Positions 32,226 to 44,433 of a stretch of 64,000 bases of DNA are shown piece after piece. The first letter of the stretch is position 1. Every line of letters begins with the position of its first letter. The position numbers and the translations under genes were made by a program. This DNA is from Fomitopsis serialis (Eukaryota; Basidiomycota; Agaricomycetes; Polyporales; Fomitopsidaceae): positions 20,118-84,117 of the forward strand of contig NW_025955131.1 in assembly GCF_022376445.1 (NCBI RefSeq), read 5' to 3'. The notes below the pieces were generated by a model that saw only the letters and a list, made by a program, of their open reading frames with translations, made no database searches and had not been told where the DNA came from.

Positions 32226-34161
32226 CTAAGGGCAACGTCGGGGAAGGATGGGAAGCCGGCCAGCCCATTCGAAAAACGTCTCCACGTAATATTGCACTAA
32301 AACTCGTTCGACATAGTTCATCTGCCCCTCCGCGAACTGGTACTCGAGCCTGGTGCAGTTACGCAGCGAATCAGGGCAGCGGGGCCATCGCCGCACAACA
32401 CGAAGCCACCTATCTAGTGCCCTACCTCGTTCGTCACGTAGTTCTGAGGCGAGGCCTTGCTGGGCAGCAGCGAGATCAGAGACCTGCAAGCTGCACGCTC
32501 CAGGGAAGATTGCGCATATCAATGCCTCGCGCGTAACCTCTTCGGATTCAGCATCTAGCCCTGAATGCGCTGCATTTGGGACCATAACCCGGTCAAGTTC
32601 CAGCAATTCGTACCGGAAAGCGACTTCGTGAAGCTCCCACAAGACTTGCGGCCAGAGCCGAGAGGGCATGGGGCCGTCAAAGCTGTGCTCCATCCACTGT
32701 ATGACTCCACTGGTCCGAGCGCTGAGTGCCGAGGGGGTAAAACCTTCGTCAAGATGGCGGCGAGATGCGATCGTCGCTCGCCGGCACGAGTCATGCTGCT
32801 GTCCGAGGAAAGGACATCCCGAGCATTCTGGAGATAGTCGCGCCAGAGCTGCGACGAGAGAGTGCGAGGAACTGCCGCATTGCGACAGCTGAGGACATAC
32901 ATCCACGGGACTCGAAGATCAAGCCAGGCTGAAAGGTATCGCTGCCTTTTTGCTCGTCCTTGACCCCCAGGAACCAGTCTGATCGCGGTAAGAAATAGCC
33001 CCATTTCCCCTTCGCACTGATGTGGTGATATCGAGTAGTTTTAGCTGCGGCGGCGAATCCGGGAATGGGCGGTGGCAAGAGGGGGTCAATCATGGGGGCA
33101 AAATCGGCTCCAAGAGCCACTCGGCCTGCGTGAGTTTGCCTCGGAGAGATAGCAGGATCTGAACGCTAACTGTCAGCAATTACTAACTGCACATGGCATC
33201 CGGACGCACAAGGCTTGTAACGTGTGCTGCTATCTGGGTACGCTGGCATTGTTACTTGCTCCACATCTGGCATCGGTGTCACCTCGAAATCATTGTAGAT
33301 GTGCTGAGTACGCGCCAGCGACGCTATGTGGGACTCTCCGACGAGACCAATGTAGACGCGTTTTCCGATGAGATCACCGCTTGTCACGACAGAGCTCGCT
33401 GGTTCTATGGGCACCACTTTGCGAACGACAAGCGCGTGCTGCCCAACGATCTGCTCGGGAAAGCGAAGAAACCAGACAGGAATCCCCGTTGCGCTGAGTC
33501 GCTGTATAGCGGAGGGATCATTCGTGAATGCACCGATGACTCCGGATTTGACAGCGCACGGTCTCTTCATGTCGGCCACGACCGCTGCATCTTGACAACA
33601 CTCCATCCAGTCCAGCCATGCCATGCATTCGAGCCAAAACCGTTGCAGGCTTGCTACTTGGATGACAGTGTCGCGAAAGGTGGCGGGTATGTCGAGTAGG
33701 CGGCCCATAGCTAGACGCATCGAACTCTCGAGATAGTGAATCCTGCATCGCGGGGGCCTGTGCTCCAAGCAGTAGCGGGAAGTGCGTTCGCTGCAGGAGG
33801 CCACTAAGGAAGCCAGTGGCATGAGACGCTCCTTGAGTAGCTTCCCGAGACCGAAGACGACGCAGTTGTCGAAGCGCGAAAAGTCATCCGCACTCGGAGT
33901 CCACCATATGACTTGGCGGGGATCGCTGGGATCTTCTGGCCGGCGGAGTATCATGACCATATGCGGCCAGCTTGATGCGAAGAGCTGAGGATGCTGGAAT
34001 GGATCTTCAATCCCGTATCGTCCGTCCGACCTCACGAACACCTCGATCCGACCCAACACGGGCAACGGCACATAGTCGACGTTGGGCGAGGTAATGAGGT
34101 ATTTCTTGTCCAATGTCCAAGCGGCTGCTACGGCGTCTCGCCAAGTGATCCTGGCTATATT
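32226..34161 (-). CDS. Agaricomycete orphan-family protein (large hypothetical family), two apparent frame breaks
   Basis: The core frame runs from an intron acceptor near 34161 (RITWRDAVAAAWTLDKKYL) down to about 33200, with WPHMVMILRRPEDP, VIWWTPSADDF and GIPVWFLRFPEQIV. After an unresolved intron near 33160-33200 the protein continues (KGKWGYFLPRSDWF). It changes frame at a run of five A (about 32955; six would restore DEQKRQRYLSAWL) and again near 32725, then runs on through ELHEVAFRYELLELDRVM to YYVETFFEWAGRLPILPRR. The layout recalls a very large uncharacterised Agaricomycete protein family with the same C-terminus. Function unknown. The breaks look like sequence errors because both sides stay conserved. 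A possible upstream exon lies near 34455-34660. Confidence 0.65.
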
Positions 34162-36480
34162 GCCTCAATGAGTGGTATCGCATTCGAGAAGATGGCCCGT
34201 ACCAGTGTTATGCTGCGTGACAGTCAGCGGAGGAGGGTCCGCTGCTTTCGGCGACTCCCTTCCGTCGCCATTGCGGAGAGGGGGGCTCTGTGATTATAGG
34301 ATAGGAGGGCGGGTCGACAAGCTGCCCCTTCGGACGAAGAGAGACACACCGTGGTCTGCGATGGGACCCAGAGTCTTCATCGCGTACTATCGAGACAGCG
34401 GGGAACGCACAGTTTACCCGCCGCCCAGCGCTCGATAATATCGTGAACTTACCATGTCCACTTCCTCGTAGTTCGACGCGCCCTGGGTGTCAGGAGGTGT
34501 TTGCTGAAGCAGTACCGGCAGGAGTTCGAGTCTTCGGCGCTTGCTGAGGCCAACAGACCGACGCTGAGCTCGGGACTTTCCGAGCCTGCAAGGCCGATCC
34601 CCGCGTCCGCCCGAGCACAGCGATTTTGCTGCGGACCTACTGGACGGCGATACGCCTCACGTTACGCGTCAACACAGGACGCTGCACGAGCAAATGGGTG
34701 GATGCTACATATTATACGCAGCTGGCGGCATTGGCGAAATATAAGCGGAAGTAGGCGGCGGCCCCAAAAGGCAATGTTGCTCGCTCAGCTAGACGCTCGT
34801 GTCTCTTCGACCTTCAGTCGTTTGAAGGCATCACCGGGCAGTGTCCAGTGCCTATCCCCCCACCTTAGCTTTCTTATCTCCCCCTCCGCTGCCACTTCTT
34901 TGATGCCATCGGTAGAGGCCCGGTTGTTCACCTATGCGAAGCACTCGGGACTTACTAGGCGGCGAGCATAACACCTCGCGCGAATGCTGATGCAAGACGC
35001 TAACATGCAAAGACCGACGACAAGCTGTAAGGATACGTACAAAGATGAGCTGACGGGCAAGATCTTTCGCAAGCCCGGCGCCGCACAGCACGAACACGCC
35101 AAGCGCCCGGGCGAGGACAGGCAGGGAGCAGGGTCAGGATGACGCTATACGTCCCATCCGCATACCACGCATGCCTACTAACCCAAGCCTCTGTCGTAGA
35201 TCCAGTTCGATCTGGACGCAGGTAGCCGCAGCCATCCCCCCGCGTCGGCGATATGATGCACCGGACGGAGCAAATGAGGTATTAGCAGGCAGCGAACGCG
35301 CCGGGAAGGCATGCGTACAAGAACATTAGCTAGCACCCGGAGGACTGCTAGGCAGGCTTGCAGGTACTAGATGGACGAAGGGACGCGCGCGTTTGCATGA
35401 TACAATATTATGGTATTGTAGAAGGTTGCTAATCGGATTGAACATCAGTCCATAATGCCGATGATGAATGCGGAGGGCGATCATGACCAACTCACCTCGG
35501 CAGCGCGCAGGCCTGAATGTCGAACAAGCAAGGCGGACACGCACTGGCCAACGCCACCAGTATCTGCAGCGCAACAACGGCGCGCCCCTTTACTGCGACC
35601 ATCCTTAGCCCAAGCACATTACTACATATGTATTTGATACCACTTACGTGAACGATGCTGCCATTTCGCTTTGTCCGTTCAGAGCTTTGGGATCTGTTGT
35701 TCTCAGGGATACGTTCGTAGTCGGAGAGAGATGGGCGCGAGCCTGCGGCCTCGGGGCTTGCTCACCAGGAGGTTTGAGCAATATTTTTCACTAAACGATC
35801 GTCGCCCGTAACACGCCGCCGAAGCTGCATGTAACGAGCGGGAGAGGCTTGAACATGCGGTCGAAGTGGCTACGGCCGCGCGGCAGGACCTTCAGTATGC
35901 AGTGCGCGGCGACGCGGACAGGCGGACATAGGCCATGTTTTGCGCGGCCACGACAGGGCCGAGCTTCGCGTCCGGCCCGGTGTGTCGCTGTATCGAGGGA
36001 CGAACCGTGAGCGAGACATCAAGGCAGGGAGAGAAGAAAAGGGTCATACTGAGGGGCAGCGCACCTCCGCAAGCTCAATGTACTGAGCGATTTACAGTTC
36101 GTATCATACGGAGGTCGACATGGACGAAGACGCGCTAGTCGAATCGGAATGAAAGGCCCTCGGGTCTCGGGCTAGATGTTGACGATCTTGTCACGTGACT
36201 TCGTAAAGCAGCCACATTTACAGCACCCCGCCGCCGCTGTCAATTGAAAGTAGTTGGAAAAGGGGAGCGGCATTTTCGAACGAGAGCCTTTCTTGGAGCT
36301 CAGATCCAGAGAGCAGAACATGTGCTTTGGGCAGGTGGTGCGAGTTAGATCGGAAGTCAATAATCTCGATTTAACACTACGCGCCGGCGCTACTAGAGTG
36401 TGAACGCTCGTCGCTATTGGTGGTTGACTTCTTCAGTGAGTGCCCATATACCAGCTCTTCGCCTGTAATAGTACCCTAGA
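34162..36480. other. Long stretch with no supported gene
   Basis: On the minus strand 34455-34660 is an open, basic, Arg-rich segment ending NYEEVDM before a GTAAGT donor. It may be a 5' exon of the preceding orphan gene, but no start codon was found. From 35000 to 36480 both strands hold only short frames with scattered stops; I see no domain or repeat. Confidence 0.45.
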
Positions 36481-36609
36481 ATACATCCTTGTTAGGAAGG
36501 GGGGGAGGTTATATAGGGCACAATGCAGGATGTCGAGTCGTCAGGCTCGCAAAGGCGCTGCATGCGCGCATCATCTGCGTCTCAAGGTCTCATGAGATGT
36601 CGTCATGTC

Positions 36610-36920
36610 CGCTGCAGTTCGCTCTTCGTAGACTTCCAGTGTGTCATCGACAGCGACGGAGAACTGGGCCACGAAGTCGACCCAGTTATCTACAGTATGT
36701 GCGCTACATTTTATCTGTCTGCGAAGAGGGCTTGATTACTCGCAGAGATTACTTGTACGACCACTTTGGAAGGGGCGAAGGAAGTTTACGTTGTACGAGT
36801 TCCTCATGTGGTAAGAGCCAAGAATGGCCCGGCTGTGCAGAAATCCTTATCGCGTTTAGGTGGCAGACTATTGGTCCATCCGCCTCTTCGTCAAGAAGGG
36901 AGTCAACGGCGCTCTGAAGA
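36610..36920 (+). CDS. Candidate exon pair of an unknown small gene
   Basis: Protein-like pieces follow each other: VDFQCVIDSDGELGHEVDPV (to about 36690), YVRYILSVCEEGLITRRDYLYDHFG (36690-36770) in another frame, KFTLYEFLMW, and EILIAFRWQTIGPS after a possible GTAAGA...CAG intron at 36814-36840. I could not make one continuous model and do not recognise the protein. Confidence 0.25.
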
Positions 36921-36959
36921 CGTGCCTGACGAGCCCTCCTCTGTCCGTGCAGGGTGGTG

Positions 36960-38252
36960 ACATAGCGCGAACGGAGTGAACCCTAGGGTTGCACTCTTAA
37001 GGTGGTTCTTGCATACTATACCTGATCGTAGGTCCATCTATCCCAGTATCGTAGATGCGCGGATTGAGTCTCATGCCGCACCGACGTGCCTCCAAAAACA
37101 GTACTTCTCTACATGCCATTCCACCCACGTTCGTCAAGCCTGTATTGACTCCCAAGTTTCTGCTCACATCCTAGACCTCCTATCATGATACATTTGTTCT
37201 CCTTTCAGTCGCTGTGACTCTGAACGATCGACAGCACGCAGGACGGATCGTGAACCTTCCTGCTTCTTTATCCACCTCGCGCACGTCTTACTGACGGAAG
37301 AACATCTCATCGTCCGCCCCTATCAGGTCCGCGTATCAGACGCTGTCAAATCAAAGGATTAGCAACTCGTCCGGCACAAACAGCACGAAGACTTGCCACG
37401 AAAACCTCGCTCACAAGCGGCCGCAGGAACGCATCAATGTCTGCTTGCGATTCCGGTCCTGGGCCCGGTAGGATGAGGGGAGATACGCCGCCGCCAGCTT
37501 CAAATACAGTGGGGTGGGAGTCAACGGGATCGTTAGCGGCAGCGCTGGCTGCGGGCTTCGCGATCCAGTCCACTTTAGTGGCGCAAGGAGCGATGCCGGC
37601 TCCCAAGGCCTTGGTAGGGCTGCCTGCCGCAGTGCGATCAGGGCAGTCGGCAGTGCGACTAATCAATGCTTGAGGAATCATCATTCAAATAGAGGTGCTG
37701 CAACGAATGTGGACTACCTCAGTGCCCGACGGTGACACGACGAGAAAGACACGTACGTATAGGATCGCCTACTATGTCCAAGAGCGTGTCGCCGTGAAGT
37801 CGACGTAAAGACTCAAGATGTCGGGGAGCCCCTGGTTCTTCTGCGCCCTCTTATGACAAAGGTCTTCCATTGTGCGGCGCCCAGATCTGCCCACGCACCA
37901 CAATGCCAGGTGTGCCACTGCCACATCATCGTGCTGACCATATCACACGACCCAAACTTACACCTGACTGTAGTAACCGAGGTCGTAACAGTTGCGATCG
38001 CTACCTTAACATGTATAGGTCCGTTCGACCTACAGTCCGAAGGCGCCGCGGTTATATCTTGTCAGAATATCGGTCAGACATACTCATAGAAGAATTGCTT
38101 ACACAAAAGGTATTCCTGCCGTTGTCAGCACAGGTCAAATATTAAGCCCCGCACAATAACCACGCTGGCATTGGTCCACGGTTGAGCACTGAAACCTGAG
38201 GGCAGTGTGAGGCGCAAGACGCGTGGGTGGCCTGGCGGAGCCAGCGAGACAT
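36960..38252. other. No supported gene; one orphan frame
   Basis: The minus-strand frame 37346-37684 (112 codons, MMIPQALISRTADCPDRTAA...) has protein-like composition and an ATG, but no recognised motif and no neighbouring exon. The rest holds nothing I can support. Confidence 0.3.
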
Positions 38253-39340
38253 CCGAGCAGGCTCGCTCTACCGCTCGTCAAGAACGGGAGCTCACCGCCC
38301 GGTCATCAACGCATGGTCGAAACCAAAACGGACGACCGGGGCGAGACGGGGGCGACGGATGGGCGGGCGAGGCGTGGGCTGCAGTTCGGATATCTTCGCG
38401 CGAAGCGTCGCCTTCGCTAGCGCATTCGGCGCGGCAAGTACGTGGTAAGGGGTTTTCTATACATCGAAGACAACGGTTAGCATCGAGTGAAGGAGAAATT
38501 TCACGCCACGCACCTCTTCTTCGCACCCTGGCATGGCTCCTCCTACGGTACCGCTCCACCGGCTGCGCGACTCGCCGACTTTGCTTCTGTTGCTGCGACA
38601 ACGACGCGCCCGCTACGCTGCGATCGCTGAGACTGACCCGCGTAGCTGAGACTGCCCCGTCCAGATCCGAGGGCGTGAAACGAGGTGGTCGACGCCTTGG
38701 ACCTGTGAATCGAATTCGGGTGGCGGTGAATCCGCCATCGGCGACAGTCCCCTGTGGATGGTCAGCTTCGGGTAAGGACACGCGAAGAGCGCACTTACAG
38801 GACTCCGCATAAAAGCGACATCCTGCCAACGTTTCGCAGAGAGTCGTCGCGCATCTCCTATGTCGACCTGGCGGACGTCCTCGCGGGCTAGGCCGCCGTG
38901 CTTCGACCCGCCAGCTGGCGGGTCCCTTCGTTCCGGGCGGGCTTCGGACGGACTGCGACGGCGGGGCTGCGACGGAGGTGCTGCAGCTGCGGGATGGTGG
39001 ACGCCGTGAGCGTTGAGCGCCGTCGCATGTAGCATGACGGGCTGCAAGTCGTCGGACTGAAGCGCTGAGGTCGCGGGGCGTGAGAGCATGACGTAAGCCG
39101 TCATTAGCGCCGCCACATCCCCATGTCGAACTCGAAAACATATCGACTCCCCGAGTTGCGTGGGGACGCGACCCGGAGGAACTCATGGTGACAGTCGGCG
39201 AGTAATATTAGAGGTCAGGACACTTTAGCTTTACAATAACGGATGCAGTAGAACAATCAGACGACGGGCGACTCGGACGCGGGTGGTGTTGAGACTATGG
39301 GGGAAGCAGGTATGGATAACAGAACGGAATCGCTGACAGC
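38253..39340. repeat. 1.1-kb repeat, copy 2
   Basis: Same 302-codon minus-strand frame (38278-39186) as copies 1 and 3. Copies 2 and 3 also share about 40 bases more on the right (GGGGGAAGCAGGTATGGATA) and CCGAGCAGGCTCGCTC on the left. They therefore come from the same source event, separate from copy 1. No terminal inverted repeats are obvious at these boundaries. Confidence 0.9.
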
Positions 39341-39375
39341 AACCGTTTGACTGCGCGCAGCCGCAGTAGCCTGAA

Positions 39376-39994
39376 TTAGACATGCCCGTCCAGGTCTGCT
39401 GGCATGATCGTGCGGATGTCACTGTTGTTCGCCTGGCGCATCTCCGTGATACGCGTCGCGGTATCCAGGAATCTGGTGGGTGTCATACTTGTTAGCGAAT
39501 GGCAGACGTGGATTAGCTATCGTGTACGTACCTTCGAAGGGCCGCCCGTGCAAACGCCTTCTCCCCGCTATCTGTGAGATGTGTGTATGGACGACGTACA
39601 CCGATACGCATGATGAGGAGATCACCCCGGAACGTATGTCCAGGGACGACTGCCTTCGCCGGCTCGTTGATGCGGAGAGCGCGAGGATGCCTGTCGTGCG
39701 TTTGGGTCTGCCAAAACAGCTTGAAACGATGTAGCTTGTTCTGGTCGTCACGAACTGCTATAGTCCGGGAGAAGATCTGGAAGTCGCGCGTCATGATGCG
39801 CTCCACGTCGACCCAGGTCCTCCCTCCTTCGAAGGTCGTCACGACGGGGATGGTTCGTTCGAGCAGTTCATCGCTCGGGTAGTACAACGCCGATAGCAGA
39901 ACAATATCCTGAGGGTGGCAGAGAGGAGGATTCAGTACCTTACTGAGCGTACATCTGTTGAAGCACTTACTCCGTTAAAAGACAGGCTGGGCAT
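39376..39994 (-). CDS. Three-exon orphan gene, 165 aa
   Basis: A tiny first exon (39971-39994, MPSLSFNG) joins 39532-39908 and 39376-39472 over introns of 62 and 59 nt, all in phase (498 coding bases). The protein has DIVLLSALYYPSDELLERTI, an RTWVDVERIMTRDFQIFSR stretch, HRFKLFWQTQTHDRHPRALR and a helical C-terminus ending DLDGHV. No signal peptide or membrane helix; probably a compact soluble protein. No family recognised. It lies between repeat copy 2 and the divergently transcribed membrane/coiled-coil gene at 40394, so the roughly 400-bp gap may hold both promoters. Confidence 0.78.
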
Positions 39995-40393
39995 AACTAG
40001 GGATGGGAAAACTAGTGCTAGCGGCGGATATGAACGATGAACAAGGATGAGAGAAAGGCGGCCGCAACATCCTTTTGATGTTCGAAGTCCTTTGTGTCGC
40101 TGGTCAGTGGCGTTCCACGAGGAGGCCTAGTCATGCCTGTCGATGCTCACCCTTGCATTTTGTTAATCCAAGGCTTGAAACTCATAGAGTCGCGGTCAAA
40201 CAAGTGCGTACATTTGGTGAAAGGAATAACTATAGGGGGGTTATGCGTGAAAAAGACTGTGTGGTGTCGGACGCGCGGGGCTTATCGGTCCCAGGTTTTG
40301 TTCGAAAGCGAGATTTAGGCATGCGTTGTGCACGCGACGACACATAAAGGCAAGCAATCGAAGAGACTCTTCTCAACCACAACCGCCATCTTC

Positions 40394-41691
40394 ATGCTTG
40401 AACAGCACTCTGAGTATCGAGTACATCACAGGTCAGTCCAGTGGTTTTGCCAGTATAGTAGAGCGATCGCTGACAACCCTCATTCGAACAGAATGGTAAG
40501 TGACGCCCCCATGGAACTTTGTATCATGGACAACGCCACTCAACATAAGCGTCAGACCTCTCTCTTCATGCAACTCCCAGTGCTCGTTCTCGTTTTCTGC
40601 TACATCGCATTCGCGCTGTACAACCAGGTCATCGCGGACTCGAGGATCGTTTGCAAGTACAGCTTGGTTTCGACGATGCATTTCTGCCAGCAGCCCGAAC
40701 GAAACACTACCGTGTGGGCAGCGCTGCCTCGACTTATCGAATCGCAGGTTGCTGGATTCGAAGCCCTCTCGGTCGAGTCACGAGGAACCGCGGATATCGT
40801 TATGGACTTGACGGAGGCTCGTGTCCTATCGGTGGACTTAATCAATGTCGTCCGTTCTAGCGACCTCGATTACAATGTCGAACTAGCCGGTCTCATCCAG
40901 CAGTTCGCTGAAGACGCGCTCACCGTCAGTCGTGATTTGCAGCGGCTGTCCGCCAAGATCGGGACGGCATTTGATCAGTGAGTAGAGGCGCTTCATACAA
41001 TGAGTAAACCGCACTCACATATCCTGACAGAATTACGTCGACCAATGCGCACATGTACCGCCTCATTCGCACCCCTCCGCAATCGTCGTTACCGCATTCC
41101 GGAAAGGCTTGCCGGAAGATTTCGACGCTGGGCTCCGGTATCGAGGAAATCTGCGAATTTCCGGAACTCTCGCAAGTGTTCGACACGGTTGTCCAGACCT
41201 ATGAAAGAGTCCTACGGGATTTGATGTACGCTAATGGCGCCTCGCTGATGAAGGTCAGCGGCCTCGATGCCGACCTCATCTCCGTCGGTGCAGTTCTTGC
41301 GGACGAGAAGCAAGAGGCGCGCATGGCCGAACATGAATTCCAGGGGCAGTTACTATCTGTTCTGCGACTCAACGAACGACGAAGGAGCATTCTGGCTTAC
41401 AACACTCGCCTCTTGGATCGTGTAGGCGAATACACCGAGCGCTCGCTACGATTTGTGAGGACCATCCAGACGACGTTGGAGGGTATGCAACGGGAGGTGG
41501 AGGAGTTACGGGCAGTCGTCGCACAGGGCGGTATGGCGGCCGCACCATCCCCGGAAATAGTGCTAGACGTGCTTTCTCGTGGGTTGGAGCGGTTGAACGC
41601 GGTCAAAGTGCGTCCTGGTCTCGAGGGATCCGGCCAAAGGGAGGTCGCCCGTCATCGCAGCTCGCCGGAGGTAGGCATCCCTGAGGAGTGA
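40394..41691 (+). CDS. Three-exon membrane-anchored coiled-coil orphan, 394 aa
   Basis: Exons 40394-40431, 40492-40977 and 41031-41691 join in phase (1185 coding bases). The first intron (60 nt) is a multiple of three without stops, so retaining it would give a longer N-terminus. Residues about 37-57 (LFMQLPVLVLVFCYIAFALY) form one membrane helix after a short charged N-terminus, suggesting a signal-anchor. The rest is largely helical, with AEHEFQGQLLSVLRLNERRR and TIQTTLEGMQREVEELRAVV heptad stretches and a disordered end. No family recognised. The architecture resembles the gene at 42683-43989 on the opposite strand. Confidence 0.78.
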
Positions 41692-41749
41692 TGCAATCCG
41701 CCGAATTCGTGGTATGTCGTCTCGCGGGGTACTTTGTTACTTGTCGTCC

Positions 41750-41880
41750 TACCGCAGTCGTACGTTGTCCCATGTCATCCTATGCTGTCCCATGTCGTCC
41801 TACGCCGTCCCATGTCGTCCTATGCCGTCCCATATCATCCCATGTCGCCCCTCTGCCCGTACTGCCCCATACTATGCTGC
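41750..41880. repeat. Minisatellite just after the 394-aa gene
   Basis: Repeated CCCATGTCGTCCTATGC-type units of about 21-22 bases, five to six imperfect copies, starting some 60 bases after the stop codon. Confidence 0.7.
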
Positions 41881-42682
41881 CCAAAGTTATTGTGTGCCGT
41901 CCTATTTCGCAAAGTCGTCGTACGTAGAGCTCGCGCGCCAGATCGGCCAATGCTAGAGTACCCAGGAAAGATTGTTGGCCCCGGACGCATAGTCTAAGGA
42001 GCCATGACCAGGACGCAGAGTCAGTGGTCCAGTCCGCATGCAGGGCTGCAGGAGCGGAGGGCGTGAGGCAAGGAGGCCAGCATCGTGATGATCGTAGTGT
42101 GCATTAACCGCAGCAAGCAAAGAACGTGCTAACTTAAGACGCGGCGGACGCCGATCTGTACAAATACGGACGGTTATAGTCTCCGTTGCAGACCATAATA
42201 GCGGGCGTTTGAACGCGCCACCCAGACCCGCCGCGTCCGAGAAAGGGAGTGGACCTGCACAGCATCTACGTACGATCTACCGCTTGACGGCGGGTATACT
42301 TGCCTTCAGCGTCGCCCCGAATCGTTACTCCCTGCTCAGCTTTACTGCTTTCCTTCCTCCGCCTACGCAGGACCGGTTGTGTCTAGGACCCCGAGTTGCC
42401 CGCCCGACGGGCACCCCCGGAATGGCCCAATCCGCCTCAGGTTTCACAATACGCGCGAGCCAAGCCAGTGGAAGTGGACGTATTTGTGGACGCGTACAGA
42501 CAGGTCGAACTCCAATGGTGCGACGCGCAGCTGGAGTAGATTACATATATACATGTTTTGGGGACACCAATGATAGAAACGTGACATATGACGAGGCGGA
42601 GGAGGAGGATTCAACGAGTGATCAACACGGCGAAGTCAATAGATGGTAACATAGGGGAGATTCAGCAGTACAATATACACAT
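41881..42682. other. Intergenic, no supported gene
   Basis: A plus-strand frame at 42209-42649 (146 codons) has an ATG but low-information composition and no motif. I leave it uncalled. The gap separates two convergent membrane/helical genes. Confidence 0.4.
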
Positions 42683-43989
42683 TTAAAAGAACAGAGGACG
42701 AGCGGTGAGGAAAGCGTACTGGGCATGCAGTCGGCGCAAGTTATCGTTCGTGACATGAAGTGCGGGTGTACCGGCGACGAGATCCTCTAGTAGATCCCGG
42801 AACGAGCGTTCGAAGGCATCACCAGCCCGTAGACGAGCATCTACGGCGCTCACCATCTCGTACAGGTTCTCCACCTCATGCACGAACAGCAAGAGCCCTA
42901 AGACGTCCTCTACACCGCGCTCAATCTCCACCATGGCAAGTTTGATGGTTTGCGCCATGTGTTGGCAGTTGGCACGCTGGCGAGATGCCACAGGTGATGG
43001 AAGCGAGGGGAAGGGGGGCGGGGCTACATCACCACAGTGGTCCATGGTCGAGTTCATCAGCCGCTCGAGTTCCATGGCGAGGCTGCCTAGGGAAGATAAG
43101 ACGAGCTCTCCGTCGTGCAGGAGTTGGTCTCCTGGCCGGGTGAGGGCGTCGTAGGTAGACCAGAAGACATTGGCATGCACTCTATCCACGTCGAGGTCGA
43201 AGACAAAGAAGTACGGAACCCGGGAAGGGGAGGAGTCGACATGATCGCGGATTGATGTCAACAAGCGGATGTGCAAGGATCGTAGTCCGATAGTCCTAGC
43301 GAGCTGTAAGCATTGCGACGTCCCACTAATAGACTGGAGTAAATAAGCATACCCACGAAATAACGCCTCGATGTCAACTGTGAGTCCGACCAACTTCATG
43401 ATCGCTGTGTCTGCACTCTCAACAACTGCAGCCACTTGAGCAGACAACGATTGGGTTCCATTCGAGTGGCCATCGGCGTTGATAAAGCCAACCCTTGAGT
43501 GGGTAATCTGCTTCGTTGCGGTAAAGATCGCTAGCGCGAGCTTATACCTGCTCCTCACCTGCACAGCACGATTACCCAACGAATTGTGTGACAGCTATAT
43601 TGCGCACCTGGGTAGCGAGACCATTCAACAACTCCTCTTGAACGTCGGTGACCAGTCGATAGTAAGCCATAAATGACCGTTTGGACAGCGGAGGAGGATG
43701 AAGGCTGCATTCTTTGTTCAGGCGGTCGAGTGGCCTCAATGAGCAGGCGGCGCGTTTGCTGGTATTGGTGTACACCGAAAGTAGGATCGTCTGCTGAATC
43801 GAGCCCGCGATGGCGTTCCCATCGACATGAGCACGTATGTGTGGTTTGGGCGATCCGTGCCACAGCAGAATTTCCGCGCCAGCAAACAGTACGGCGATGA
43901 GAACGAAATACACAAATCGGCGCTATGGAGGGATCAGACCTTCAGCAATGAGCAGAGCCAAGGGTACTTACAGCAAAAGCGTAGAGCAT
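42683..43989 (-). CDS. Three-exon membrane-anchored helical orphan, 402 aa
   Basis: A six-codon first exon (43972-43989, MLYAFA) joins 43608-43922 and 42683-43558 over two 49-nt introns, in phase (1209 coding bases). Residues about 9-27 (FVYFVLIAVLFAGAEILLW) are one membrane helix next to the N-terminus. The remainder is mostly helical, with ESADTAIMKLVGLTVDIEAL, ELVLSSLGSLAMELERLMN and EIERGVEDVLGLLLFVHEVE, plus a Pro-rich loop (PPPFPSLPSP). No family recognised. The same plan as the 394-aa gene (N-terminal anchor, long helices, tiny first exon) suggests shared ancestry or a shared job, though I see no clear sequence identity by eye. Confidence 0.78.
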
Positions 43990-44433
43990 GTTGTACCTTC
44001 CGTTAGCCACTCGAGATGAAAGGGAATTGTCGCTGAAAGAGAAAGGGGCCTCTGGTGACGCCGTGGCGCTTAATGTAGATCAGTGCGCATCCTCGTTTCC
44101 GCCACATGTTGCGCACGCCTTCCGCCAAGGTCCGCTTCTCCGCCTCACATGGGATCGTGCCCGGCTCACATAATCACTCGTATGGTGTCGCGAGAAAGGT
44201 ATTAGCGTAACGGAGGATACGGCAAAGAGTGGCATAAACTAGGTAATGCAAGGGCATAACAGACGGAAGGGGACATGGAGGGGTAACAAGTAGAAGGGAG
44301 CATGGAGGGCGTAACAAACGGAAGGGAGCATGGAGGGCATACCAGAGGGAGGGAGGATGTAAAGGAAAAACGGGTTGGATAGTCTACGACGCAATCTCGG
44401 TGCGAAAACGGAAAGTACGTCCAGGGCTGTGAT
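43990..44433. other. Intergenic with a minisatellite
   Basis: Around 44255-44350 units of about 31 bases (GAAGGGAGCATGGAGGGCRTA) repeat three to four times, just beyond the stop codon of the next minus-strand gene. No coding segment found. Confidence 0.6.

Noticed and set aside
41750..41880. Possible CRISPR-like array (regular short units)
   Set aside because: Units touch each other without distinct spacers; it is a decayed minisatellite.
42209..42649. 146-codon plus-strand frame
   Set aside because: No motif, no paralogue, composition close to chance, and no intron structure like its neighbours.
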